From Rhyacophila brunnea (Eukaryota > Arthropoda > Insecta > Trichoptera > Rhyacophilidae), in assembly GCA_022495005.1 (NCBI GenBank), contig JAGYXB010000815.1, forward strand, positions 124,001-188,000: a stretch of 64,000 nt of DNA. The letters are read 5' to 3'. The notes under the pieces are model-generated. The model saw only the letters and a program-made list of their open reading frames with translations. It was not told the origin of the DNA and made no database searches. Made by a program: the position numbers and the translations under genes. Shown one piece after another: positions 1 through 62,177 of the stretch; position 1 is the first letter of the stretch; each line of letters begins with the position of its first letter.

Positions 1-60
1 TATCTGCAGAGTGCGTGAAATCGGCAGTAATTCTTCTGCCTACTTCATGTCTTGGACAAA

Positions 61-228
61 TTAGATAGTAGCGCTACGGTGGTATTTTTTGCAACTAAAC
101 TAAATGTATCAAATGATCATGGATTGGTCAAAATGTACATTTATATTATCTATGGTCAAAATAGATGATCGCGCTCCGTGGTGTTTTTTGCAACTAAACA
201 AATGTGTCAAATGTCATTGATTATAATA
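61..228. repeat. two diverged direct repeats
   Basis: About 61-125 and 160-228 share TAGAT.GT/ATCGCGCT.CG and TTTTTTGCAACTAAAC, then AATGT.TCAAATG. The offset is about 97 bp. Origin unknown. Confidence 0.6.
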
Positions 229-464
229 TAAAAATATACCAATCAATAACTAAAATGACGTTCATATCCATTTACTATGCGCAAAAAAATTCTAGAACTA
301 TAATATGATAACGGAAGAATTTTATTGAAAAGTATTTTCGCGATTTGATTCGTGCTTGGGTATCAATTGTGCAATGGTCGATTGAATGTTTGTGATAGTT
401 TGTTGACACTTGATAGCTAACCTCAAAATGGACATTCAGTTGAATAATTTAATTCAGAATCACA

Positions 465-482
465 AAACCTAACCTAACCTAA
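465..482. repeat. short CCTAA (TTAGG-type) run
   Basis: Three to four CCTAA units in a row, the complement of the insect telomere repeat. A similar run is at 42795-42810. Both are too short to be more than interstitial traces or chance. Confidence 0.5.
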
Positions 483-940
483 TAATAACAATATTATATT
501 ATGTCCAATTATAACTAATAAAACCATCCGTATTAAATTTACTTTGTCTTCTGTCATGTTGACAGTTCAAGAATTCCATACCGTGGCGAATTCATGTACT
601 CAGCAGAAAAATTACCTAATTCATGAATAAGGCAACAGGCTTGACTATTACATGAATTAGCCAAAATTTTGCCCATTTTATGTAATAGTCAATTTCGCAC
701 ATTCGGTGTAACATATATATTATGTATTTTAAATATTTGATTGAAATATATCAGTAGATAGAAAGCCTTTAAAATTTTTAATTTATTGATTGCACTTTAC
801 TGATTTTTATCAAACATTCCTGTAATTTACGCGGTAGGTAAAGCATTTATAATCATCAAACATTCATACAAAAAATCCTACGGGTGTAATTATGTTTTCA
901 ATTATTTACGATGATATTGTGCGAGGTGTATGTATCTTAC

Positions 941-52513
<51,573 letters not shown>

Positions 52514-52873
52514 GACGAAGGTGTTTGTTGTTTTTATTCACATTTAATGATTCGTTTTGACAGAAGCAACTCCCTACAAAACGCCATTAATACAAATGTA
52601 TAGGGCGGGAGGTTCAAAAACTATACGAATATGAGAGTTCCAAAACTGATTAAATATTTTTTTTTAATTTTCATTTATGGCGATAATATTATATTATGGT
52701 TGTATAATATTAATAATGAGAATGTGAAATTCTTGTCATTGAAAATGCATAATTTTTAAACACTTCAGAAAACCTACCAAGGTAGATTCAAACACATTTT
52801 TGTAGGAAGCCTGGCCCAAGGACCAGCAAATTGAGGTTCCTAAGAAAAAAAAACTACCTATATCTTCAAACTA

Positions 52874-53408
52874 CAGTCGAACTTGGTTATTACGAGGAAG
52901 ATAGAACCGAATGAATTTGCTCGTTATAAGCCTTACTCATTATATTCTATCACGTTCTATTTAAGCATAGAACATAAAAAAATCTAAAAACCATCGTAAA
53001 AATTGCCGAAACAAGCATTCATAAACTACAAAAGAAGTTGTTTATTGTAATTAAGTGTTTAGCCGTCGGCGCCGGTAGGTACCTACTGACTTCACAAAGC
53101 TTGGATTTTTTACATGCAATTTCAACCATACGCATGGATACTTTTTCAATGTTGTCGGCGAAAACACCAATTACGTACTTAGACACTTACCTAGTGTCTT
53201 AAACGTAATCCGATCCCAGCGGCATCGGTCCAGTTAACTACCCGGTCAGATTTTGTTGCTTAGGGTCGGAAAAAGTACCCGAGAAGTAGCTCGTTATAAA
53301 AGTGAATAAATGTATGGAGAAAATCATAAACTAAAATGTCAATGAATGTTTCCTCATTACATCCGAGATCTTGCTATTTCCGTTGATCATAATAACGAAG
53401 TTCGACTG
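52874..53408. mobile_element. pogo-like MITE, 535 bp, just upstream of Nf1
   Basis: TA-flanked inverted ends read CAGTCGAACTTGGTTATTA and CAGTCGAACTTCGTTATTA, and GCTCGTTATAA occurs inside both halves. It begins about 360 bp upstream of the Nf1 start codon, so it may lie in or near the Nf1 promoter or 5' UTR. Confidence 0.85.
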
Positions 53409-53854
53409 TAATTTAATTATTTGTGTCTCTCATATTCAATTCTTCAGTGTCAAAAGTTTTCCAACCCTCAGTTGGCTAAGCTGTTTAGCCAAATTCATAT
53501 TATAACATCCTTCCTCATCTCTCCTGAATACTGGGTTGAGCAAATAATGGTTAAAAATCAGACCTCATAAAAACCTCAACATTGTGCAACCATTATATTC
53601 CACCTGCAATGAATATATTGAAAAAAATTTGTTTGTAATATTCATTTATTTTATTACAAAGTAGGTACCTATTTCTTAGTTCATTATGTATCAATTTTAC
53701 ATGTAATAAAAAATATATTACCACCAGTCCATCATCATTCTACAATAAATTCAGTGTTTTACAATTAATAGTTACCACAGCATATTTTTTCAGTTGAAAA
53801 TAAACATGCATGATTTCATTATATCACTAATTATTATTATAGACATACAATATA

Positions 53855-54719
53855 CGATCGTTGTCCAAGAATTAAAGACCTTTATTCATTTGTGGCGAAG
53901 CGGATGTTATTTCTCAAAAGATGGCAGCACTGTCATGTAGCGTAGACTTTCCTCTCCAGAACGAGTGGTGAGCCGGCTCGGTAGCTGCTTCAGTATGACC
54001 TTTGAGTCCACTTGAGACGGACGCTCCGCTGTCGAATCCCGCCGCCTGCGAGGTGCGTTTAATCATTCGGTTGCTCAACCAGGAGGGAGATCCATCGTCG
54101 TTTCACATCCAATTATGGTAATGTGATGAACCAGTGGAATGTCAGGAAGTGGTGTACTGAGTTTTCGAGTGGTAGAACGAGTATTCATGATGAGGAGGGG
54201 AGAGGAAGGAGGTCCTCATTGGTGATGTTGTGTTGAAGAAAATCAATGATAAAGTTTGTGAAGAGAGCAGTCTGACAGTCCGTGAGCTCGCAATTTTGAT
54301 CCCAGACGTCGGTAAGTCTACCATACAAACGATTTTGAGGGGAAAATTGGGGTATGCAAAGGTGTGCCCAAAATGCTGACGGAAGCTCACAAACAAAATC
54401 GTGTGAAAAGCGCTTAGATCTTTTTGAAACTTTTGGATTCATTCAAATGGGATCATCTGACCTGGTGCCTAGTTATTTTCTTCTTTTCCGAAGACCCAAA
54501 GCAACATTTGGCCGGAAAACGACGATGAGGACGTGGAGGAAGAGATGAGAACATTTATGAAATCGGTGAGGCCGGGGTTCTACTAGGGAATTGAGAATCT
54601 AATGCCACGACGCACCAAGTGCATCGATCGTAACGGGGACTATGTCAAAAAATAGTGGGAATTTTTTTTTTGTAAAAATAAAATTTTATTCTAGGTCTTT
54701 AATTTTTGGACAACCCTCA
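53855..54719 (+). mobile_element. mariner remnant with internal deletion
   Basis: The ends are CGATCGTTGTCCAAGAATTA on the left and, inverted, TGAGGGTTGTCCAAAAATTA on the right, flanked by TA (53853-53854, 54720-54721). At 865 bp it is about 400 bp short of a full mariner. Scattered frames still read like the N-terminal HTH region (VCEESSLTVRELAI, near 54250-54300) and the extreme C-terminus (MKSV.RPGFY, then CIDRNGDYVKK, near 54550-54650). The catalytic centre is gone. It lies in the Nf1 to Nnp-1 intergenic region and is a different mariner lineage from the intact copy. Confidence 0.88.
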
Positions 54720-54721
54720 TA

Positions 54722-56294
54722 ATACATATTACATACAAATATGACAATCTGTGCACTGTTTGAAGTCGTACAAATTTACTTTTGGAACAAACATTTTTTG
54801 ACATCGTCCGTTTTCCATGTTTTTTTATGCTTGAAACTGAACGAAGAAATAAAATTGCTTTGTTATTAGAGGTTCAATGATCCAATTCAATGGTCCACGA
54901 TAAGTCAGTTTGATAATAAATATATGTAAATGGTTCAATAGATTTCTTAGATTACAGTTTTATTGATACAATAATTAATACACAAAATTGTAATTTGAGG
55001 CTGTTAGTTACAAAGTAGATAAGCTTCATATAGCGCCATTTTGAGCACCATAAAAAACTGTCCAAGCACATTTAGAACCGAAAATACTATATTTTCTTTT
55101 TGCAAACATAGGAAACAATTAGAAAAAGCGAATAATGAAACAAAATGTCCTTAATATTAATAAAAAATGTTAAAGTTAGTCATACAATATAAAAAATGGC
55201 AGCTGATGAATATAAATGACTTTGCAATAATTGTATCTCACTAATAAAGAGTTGACTTGATATATTATGAATACAACGGAAAAATACTTACAAAATTAGA
55301 ATACAATATTATACAAAAAAGGAAACTTTAAAACTAATAGCCTCATCTGTCATTAACTCTGTACATAATATTATTGTACCAGGCAGTGGCAGCAATTGGT
55401 TTCTATTTTTTTTACGTTGGTGGTTCACTCAAAAAATGTCTACCTTTTAAATACTTAGATCTACAATTCAAAGTGTAGAATTGTATGTATCTAAACACAT
55501 GTTTCCAATAATTGACAACACAAATAATGGGTTTAGACACGAGTTATGGTACTTTGCAGAACTGATTTTATTATTTTAAGAATTAAAAATTTAACTATGT
55601 AACACTAAATGGCCATACACACTTCTTTGATAATCTTTTATATAGACGTGTCACAATTCATCACACATATTTTATTACGTAGAGGCATCACATACCTACC
55701 ATACATCAAAGAATTCGGTTTGGACGCAGCACTTAAGTCAACAATTTTGATCTATACAAAATATTCAATGGGTATCAATAATTAGTGGGCGTAATGAACC
55801 AGAAGCTATTAGAATACTTCCACTATGATAAAAACAATTATAAACTGCCTTGATATTTTATAATACTCTCATGTAGCTTTGTTGCAATGACTTATGAATA
55901 ACACATACACATCGAGTTATGTAGGGAGTGCAGTGCACTTGTATGGAGTTACGGCCGCTACTGACACTCAAGTACATGTCTTTTTTCTTTACTTATTCTA
56001 CTATTTAGAAATGTCTTTAATTACCAAAACATTAAAAAAAAATATTGTGTTTATTTCATTATTCTAATCAATAATTGTGGTTTTAGATGTGTTTCTCTAA
56101 GTTTGATAGACATGCAAGTATTCCTAGATTACAACGCAAAAACGCATGTCGTATCTGTCGAATAAATAGTACATATTGTGTTGTTATAGGAATTAATGTA
56201 AGGAGAGTCATTATTCAACAGTAAGCCCAGGGTGTGTACAGAAGAAATGTATGGTTAAAAGATTCATTATGAAAAATAAAACAAGTGCAAGAAA
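54722..56294. other. intergenic sequence, no feature seen
   Basis: About 1.6 kb between the mariner remnant and the decayed transposon, AT-rich. No frame with a recognisable domain, no inverted ends. Confidence 0.35.
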
Positions 56295-56298
56295 TATA

Positions 56299-58377
56299 TC
56301 GTCGCCAAAATGCGCGGAACTTGTAACTCCACTTTTGGCCAAAAATGAGTTAAGTATGCAGTGTTATAGTAAATTTAATTCTCCGTCGACCTGTTTTTAT
56401 ATTGTAACTCCAAAAGAATATTTACAGCAGCAAAATCACATTTATCATTTCTTGTATCTCTCACGCTGTAATTTATCAGTTTTCATACCTTGCAACTCCA
56501 GTAAAGTCATACAAAAAAGACCACGCGTGTTGTCTGGTGTCAAGCTGAACCATTATTTCTACTTTACATGAAATTTAATTAACCATGGCCCAAGAAAGTG
56601 GAAAGCAGTAAGTTTGGTTGTATATTTAATTATGCCAATGTATAATTTCGACCAGTGTTTCTCAACCAGTGGTCCTCAGAAAGTTTCTGGTGGTCCGCGA
56701 ATTTTTGGCGTCCAAATGCCTATGCTAAAAATTTCAATAAAATCCTTCAAAACCTGTGCACCTGCAAGTGTTTGAGCATTGTGTTTTTGTTCTTAAAATA
56801 TATTAATGGTTTACGTGACAAAATCAACTGTGATCGTACGCTATTATATTATAAATAATGTTCTCTTTATGAATTAGCGGTGCATAAAACGTCTCTGATA
56901 TTTTCAGTAGTCCGCAAGTGTAAAAAAGTTTAGAAACACTGATTTTGACCTTAGGGACAAATAAACATTTTAAACATAGTAGGTATGAGAGTTTGAGTCA
57001 GAAATTTGAATACCTGAATTGAAAACTATTTCAGTGTAAGAAATATATAAATGCGATGTATGCACGGCATACAAAACAAATAATTTAGATTGATTTGTAC
57101 ACCTTGTTCAGCAAGAAAAGAGAAAATACGGCAGAAGTGAAAAGGAACCTGACAAAATTACTGAAAAATATGTGTTTACAATGGACTTACAATGTGTTTT
57201 GTTATATCCAAAATCTAATGTTTCCAGCGCATATTTTAAAACAAAACTTGGCATTCATAATTTTACCCTCTACAACCAAAAACGATTGGTGGTCATTGCT
57301 GTGTTTGGATTGAAGTCGAATGTGGGCTTTACTACAAATTAGCTTTCTAGTGTAATAAGTCAATTTATTCTTCCTTTTCTACCTCTTTCTGACGACTATA
57401 AAACCATTATTCTGTATAGTGATGGAGCTACAAACCAGAAAAATATGTAGTACTCGCTAATGCTTTATTAAATATTGCAATGCCACGTAATATCACCACT
57501 GTATAATAAAAAATGGAGAAGGACCATACTCAAATTGAGGTTGATCGATGTGCTCAGTAATTGAAGAGGTTGAGAAATCAAAAAAAAAAATATGTTCATG
57601 CTAATTATGTAACTGCGTTTAATGAAGCCAGGAAAAAACCTAAGCCATACATGTCACATTTATTTATACGAGTAGCATCATTTTTTCAAAAAAATTAATG
57701 TTAAATTTTAGAAATCCATACGACCAGGAGGAAAACTAGAAGACACAGTCGTAACTAATATTCGAGCACTGCAATATAATGGATGGAATTAATGGAAATA
57801 TTAATTTCAAACTGCGTTTTAGTGATGAATAAATTAAAGTACCTACTATTATGCAACCGAAATTCTTTGACAGCCTCCCTCAACTATATCAAGAAAGCTT
57901 AAAGGCTTAAAATAAAATTAAATAAGTACAAATACCTTCAGCCGTTGAAAGCAAGTATGGAGGCCGATTATCACTAATATAATATATTAATCTGCCATTT
58001 GAAAGCTAAGTTAAATACACTTTAATTATGTAAATCTATTTTCGTTCATTTATGCAATGCTTATTTCCCCTATTTATACAATTTTATTTAATTTTCCAAC
58101 ATAATGTAAATAAACTTGGTACTGTTTATTTTAATTCAAACATTGTAACTCCCAGCTCAAATCTCAAAAAAACAAAAGCAAACCATGTAACTCCTCTATC
58201 TTCTTTATTAATAAATATTTGGTAAAAATGACCAGATTTACGCATTTATAACATTAAAATACTAAGTGTTTTTTCAAAATTTTCCTAAACCTGTCCGTTT
58301 TATTTTAAAACAGTTTTTTCTTCCCCCTGTAAAGTTGGTCAATATGGAGTTACAAGTTCTGCGCATTTAGGCGACGA
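56299..58377 (+). mobile_element. decayed DNA transposon, same group as 16964-20698
   Basis: The ends are TCGTCGCCAAAATGCGCGGA on the left and, inverted, TCGTCGCCTAAATGCGCAGA on the right. The flanks are TATA (56295-56298) and TATT (58378-58381). The first eight TIR bases equal those of the 16964 element. The interior preserves pieces of the same transposase on the plus strand: CTPCSARKEK near 57100, ILYSDGATNQK near 57410 and HTQIEVD near 57525, with many stops between. A TTGTAACTCC motif is repeated near both ends (about 56322, 56403, 58143, 58186, and inverted near 58344). An hAT-like MITE is nested at 56653-56941. Confidence 0.85.
56653..56941. mobile_element. hAT-type MITE nested in the decayed 56299 transposon
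   Basis: Ends CAGTGTTTCTCAACCAGTGG and inverted CAGTGTTTCTAAAC. The flanks ATTTCGAC (56645-56652) and ATTTTGAC (56942-56949) differ at one base of eight. Confidence 0.88.
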
Positions 58378-58683
58378 TATTGTTGTAGTCTATTTTACAA
58401 CTAGTAAAATATATTGTAATGATTTAAAATAATAAAACCAAATCAACTGTGTATACATTATCTTGCATATAGGAAATTCAGCTAAAATTACAATTAATGA
58501 ACAATGTTTCATACTCTCTTTCAGTGAAGTAAAACAAATACAAAACATGTCTCTGAAGTTATATATATTTAATTATATACAATAATTGTCTCTTTAAAAG
58601 AGTATACATATCTCTCTTAAATATTCATATTATAATAGTCCCTATTCTGTGTAAGTTAAATTTATCACCAACGTGTGTTTGAA

Positions 58684-61600
58684 TTACAAGTTCAACTTCT
58701 TTTTGTAGAATGGGTTTATTGGGGAAGGTATTGAGTTTGGTTTCAACGAGGTCTTAAGCGGCTTCTTTCCGCCATCAAACGGTATTTCAGGACTTTGCTT
58801 TACACTTTTAAAAAAGTCCATAACACTCTGTGCAGTGTTCTTCTTTAAAGCTATCATTACTTTTTTACTACCTGGTGAATTAGAGTCCATTGATAGGTTG
58901 CCATTGATTTGGGTTTTCTTTCCTTTTAATATACCAGAATCGCTAGAATTTAAGCGTTTGTTAGCACTTTTTAGCGAAGCAACTCTGTTGGGAATAAAAA
59001 TTTCCGTTTCAGACATGCTTTTATTCGCAGATTTTTTGTTCAGTGGTTTTTTAGCACTGGTAAGATCTTTAGGGATTATTTTATTTTGCGGAGTGGTAAC
59101 ATTATTCTTAACTAGTTTACCCTTCGGTGTGTCAGATACTTTTTTAGGAACAGATTCTGTACTGACAGTTTTATCATCAGCTGGCGACTTCAATGTTTCG
59201 TTTTTTTTATTCTTTTTACCAGAGACCGGTGTGGATGTATCCCAGTTTTTTGCTTTAAATTCTTTAAGCACACTTTTCGGTGTAACATTATTTGGTGTTA
59301 AACATGCTGAAATGTCACCATTGGTCAAATTTGCTGAAGTTTTCTTTTGTTTTTTTTGTGATGTGATCATAGTATCTGAAGTATCGAATATTTTCTGCTG
59401 GGTAATAATGCTCAAATTTGCAGTTGATTTCTTCTGTTTGATGGCCGGTGACACAGCATCGGCGGAATTGGATTTTTTTTGTCCTGCGCCACTCGAACTG
59501 GCCGGTGTCTTTTTTTGTTTAGTCTTAGAAGTGTTTGTTGGTGTGGTAGTATTTCTTTCCAACTCACTCACAGCTATATCATCAGGGGATTTCTTCTGTC
59601 TACTCTGAGACATTGTCTTTTGTGAATCATCCACATTTTTCTGCTGGCTATTACCTAGTGGAGTAGTGATCAGAGATTTATGCAACTTGATCTTTTTATT
59701 TGATTTAGGTGTGCCACCTTCTTCCGTGTTCATTACACTTGAGTTTTCTTTAGCGACACATCTAGCATCATTTTTCAACGATTTATTGGCACTTTCTGTG
59801 GCTTTCTTGATACCTTTTCTATTAATAGGTGTACTGTTATTATCCGACTTATTTGACTTCTTCAAGTTGTTCTTGGTCTTGTTATTTTTGTCTCGGTTCT
59901 GTCTCAAAGGGTGCGTCTTAAGACTGACCGATTTGGAGGTTTCCAGGGCAGAGTTGTCCGTAAAAATGGGCATGTCTTCAACTTGCCAGCCATCCAGCTA
60001 AAGAAAACAAAGATTTCACATTAAACCGATTAAATTACAAGTCATGGGAAAGCCTCAAAAATATGCCCATCCGAGAAAAAATTGACAGAGTGGGATTAAA
60101 ATACAACGCTTGCAGTTAAGAGTAGTCTGACCATTGAGCTATTGACACAAGTGCCTTCTTTGCAGGTTTAACATATTGTCAGTGTAAATGTAATACTGTG
60201 AATGGAATATTATTATGAAATGTTTAGGATACAAAATCTTGTTACTATGTAATTCGAATATCGTGCTTCCGTAGTTTTTCACGATTCTTATGCAGTATTG
60301 TGGATTAAGGCCTCCTAGCAACCAGAATATATGGCTGTTTACCGGGGACTGGTGGACAGTGTGCAAGGGGCCCTAAGACGATAATTACAAATTAAACAAT
60401 TGGTCGATTTAAAAATTAAAATACACCAACGCAACTTGTCATGTTTCAAAAAAAATGTATTATAAAATTGGCGTTCCCAGGATATTGCAATTACACTGAC
60501 AAAACGATTTGAGGATGTTTAAATTTCCATCAACAGATGTCAATCATCTTGTTCATTTGAATCAAGCTATGTAGCAACTTTACTACATTTGATTCATAGC
60601 TGGTTGCTTCAAATTTCAATCGACATAAATTTCGATTTTACGTTTTATATTTCATTACTTCAAACATTAATTGAAACAATTTTCAATAAAGAAAGAATTT
60701 TATTCTACTTCATTATGATTGTCATCTTACCATGGTCTTCTTTTGTTTTTTTTTAGCGGGTATATGAGTCTCTTCTTGTTCATTGTCAGTACCGGTTTCT
60801 CCTGATTCTAATTGCTTTCTTTGTGCCATAAGTAGTTTCCTTCTCTGTCGTTTGTTGAGTCCTGTGCCAATATAACACATTATAATATTAATTTGACAGT
60901 AAGTACAGTAAAACGAGGTGAACAGATAAGTATTCAGATTTCAAATTCAATTTAAATTTTATGATGGATGACTGAAAAGCTAAATTCGCTTGCCAAAAGT
61001 TGTGTTTGTAATTCAGCAGTATGATTTGGTGAATGGCAATGCTTATTATTCACTCACTATCGATATTTTCCAAAAATTATGGTCTGTTCCTATTTACCAG
61101 CGAAACGGAATAAAAACTAAATAAAGAAATATTTATTTATAATATTTATATAGAGACACTCTCAGTAATCCGCCGCTCGATTATCCGACAACTACTATAA
61201 TCTGCTGTTATTTTAACTAGTTGAAAGCACAAAATCAAGCTCAATAATCCGCCGGCATTCGATTGTCAAATTCAGTAGTACAAGTATACAACGCAGATGA
61301 GACAGGTTTATTTTGGAAACTTCTTCTTCGTAAAACGTACTTTCATCGCGAAGAAAGTTATGTACCAGGGAGGAAAGTGCCCAAGGACCGCGTCACAATT
61401 ATGCCGTGCTCCAATGCAACTGGGACACACAAACTGAAATTTTGGTCATAGGGAAAGCCAGGAATCCTAAGCCTTTCAAGAATATCTGCCTCACTGAACA
61501 ACTGGTTGTGTCAAGTGATTTACTGTTTAATATTTAGTTTATGCACGAGTTTATAAATACATATGTATAATTTAGTAAATACTTGATTTTGATTATAAAT

Positions 61601-62177
61601 AAAACCGTAATTTGCTTGTACAAATTTCTCAAAAAAAAAACTATTTTTACGAAATACCTGTTTTAATTTTTACCATATTTTATATCACTATGCACTATAA
61701 TCCGCCGCTTTCACTAATTGGACACTTGTCTGGTTTTTGGAGTGGCAGATTACTGAGAGAGTACTGTATTGGAAATTGTAACATTCTTGAGTCTTTTTTT
61801 TCTTGAATTGTTCACCTATTCTCCACATCATTCCTTCCTATTCACCCCGTTTTATGGAAAACATTTAATGTTGCTAACCTATTAAGTCAGAGGTATATTA
61901 TGTAAGAAACAAAAACCGAACCAGCTGAAACATTCTTGTAGTATTACAAGAATATTAAATTGTTTTTAAGTGTGAAAAATTAATTTTGTTTATTAAATAA
62001 TAATTTCATTGTGAACCTTTCATGTCATCTTCATCATATTGGTCAGCGCAATTTTTCTCATAGTCCAAGAGCTCCTGAGCGGCTTTGGCTGCCTTTGGCA
62101 ACTTGAACCTTGGATCATTTGGCAAAGTTACATCCTTCGCTTTGAAAGGGTAGACTCCCGATGCTAGTACTTCGAAG
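58684..62177 (-). CDS. Nnp-1: RRP1/NNP-1-like ribosomal RNA processing protein, last three exons
   Basis: RRP1 proteins act in the nucleolus in large-subunit rRNA processing. Three minus-strand exons are visible: 62017-62177, 60731-60861 and 58684-59997 (stop at 58684-58686), joining in phase as DDMKG|LNKRQRRKLL and KKTM|LDGWQV. The first has EVLASGVYPFKAKDV and a KAAKAAQELLDYE helix. The last is a 437-residue basic, Ser/Lys/Asn-rich tail with at least five spaced KQKK[ST]-type repeats. The C-terminus (VMIALKKNTAQ..MDFF, SPEIPFDGGKKPLK, LKPN, SPINPF) lines up with the human RRP1B C-terminus (V..xLxxNxTA, FDxxxKPLxxxLK). RRP1B's PP1-binding KVTF appears here as KVMI, which may not bind. The 5' exons lie beyond 64000. 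Identification rests on remembered family patterns. Confidence 0.72.
60040..60160 (-). mobile_element. tRNA-like SINE fragment in an Nnp-1 intron
   Basis: The minus strand has CAATAGCTCAATGGTCAGAC (A-box-like), then a diverged body containing TCAATTTTTTCTCGGATGGG. The B box is weak. It could be a relic of the same SINE class. Confidence 0.3.
61153..61766 (+). mobile_element. pogo/Tigger element with internal deletions
   Basis: The inner ends share CTCTCAGTAATC (left GAGACACTCTCAGTAATCC; right inverted CAGTACTCTCTCAGTAATC), flanked by TA. At about 61270-61500 the plus frame reads YNADETGLFWK, then GRKVPKDRVTIMPCSNATGTHKLK and GKARNPKPF after a frame break. That is the first catalytic D region of Tigger/pogo transposases (NADETGLFW...ANATGTHK). 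At 614 bp it is far short of a full element. It lies in an Nnp-1 intron, antisense. Confidence 0.88.

Larger units (their letters stand above)
1..940. other. intronic sequence left of the last visible Nf1 exon
   Basis: No exon is visible. The stretch holds two diverged direct copies of a 65-bp sequence (about 61-125 and 160-228, both with GGTGGT/GTGGTG followed by TTTTTTGCAACTAAAC). It also holds a short CCTAA run at 465-482 and a small inverted repeat around 640-694 (GACTATTACAT / ATGTAATAGTC). Confidence 0.5.

Noticed and set aside
54142..54548. several 64-85 residue frames on both strands
   Set aside because: They overlap the mariner remnant and are out of frame with, or fragments of, its decayed transposase.
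56251..56571. 106-residue plus-strand frame
   Set aside because: It spans the left TIR and subterminal repeats of the decayed 56299 transposon and has no domain.
58835..59608. 257-residue plus-strand open frame
   Set aside because: It lies wholly antisense to the Lys/Ser-rich Nnp-1 exon. Such codon use leaves the opposite strand open, and the Phe/Leu-rich product has no recognisable domain.
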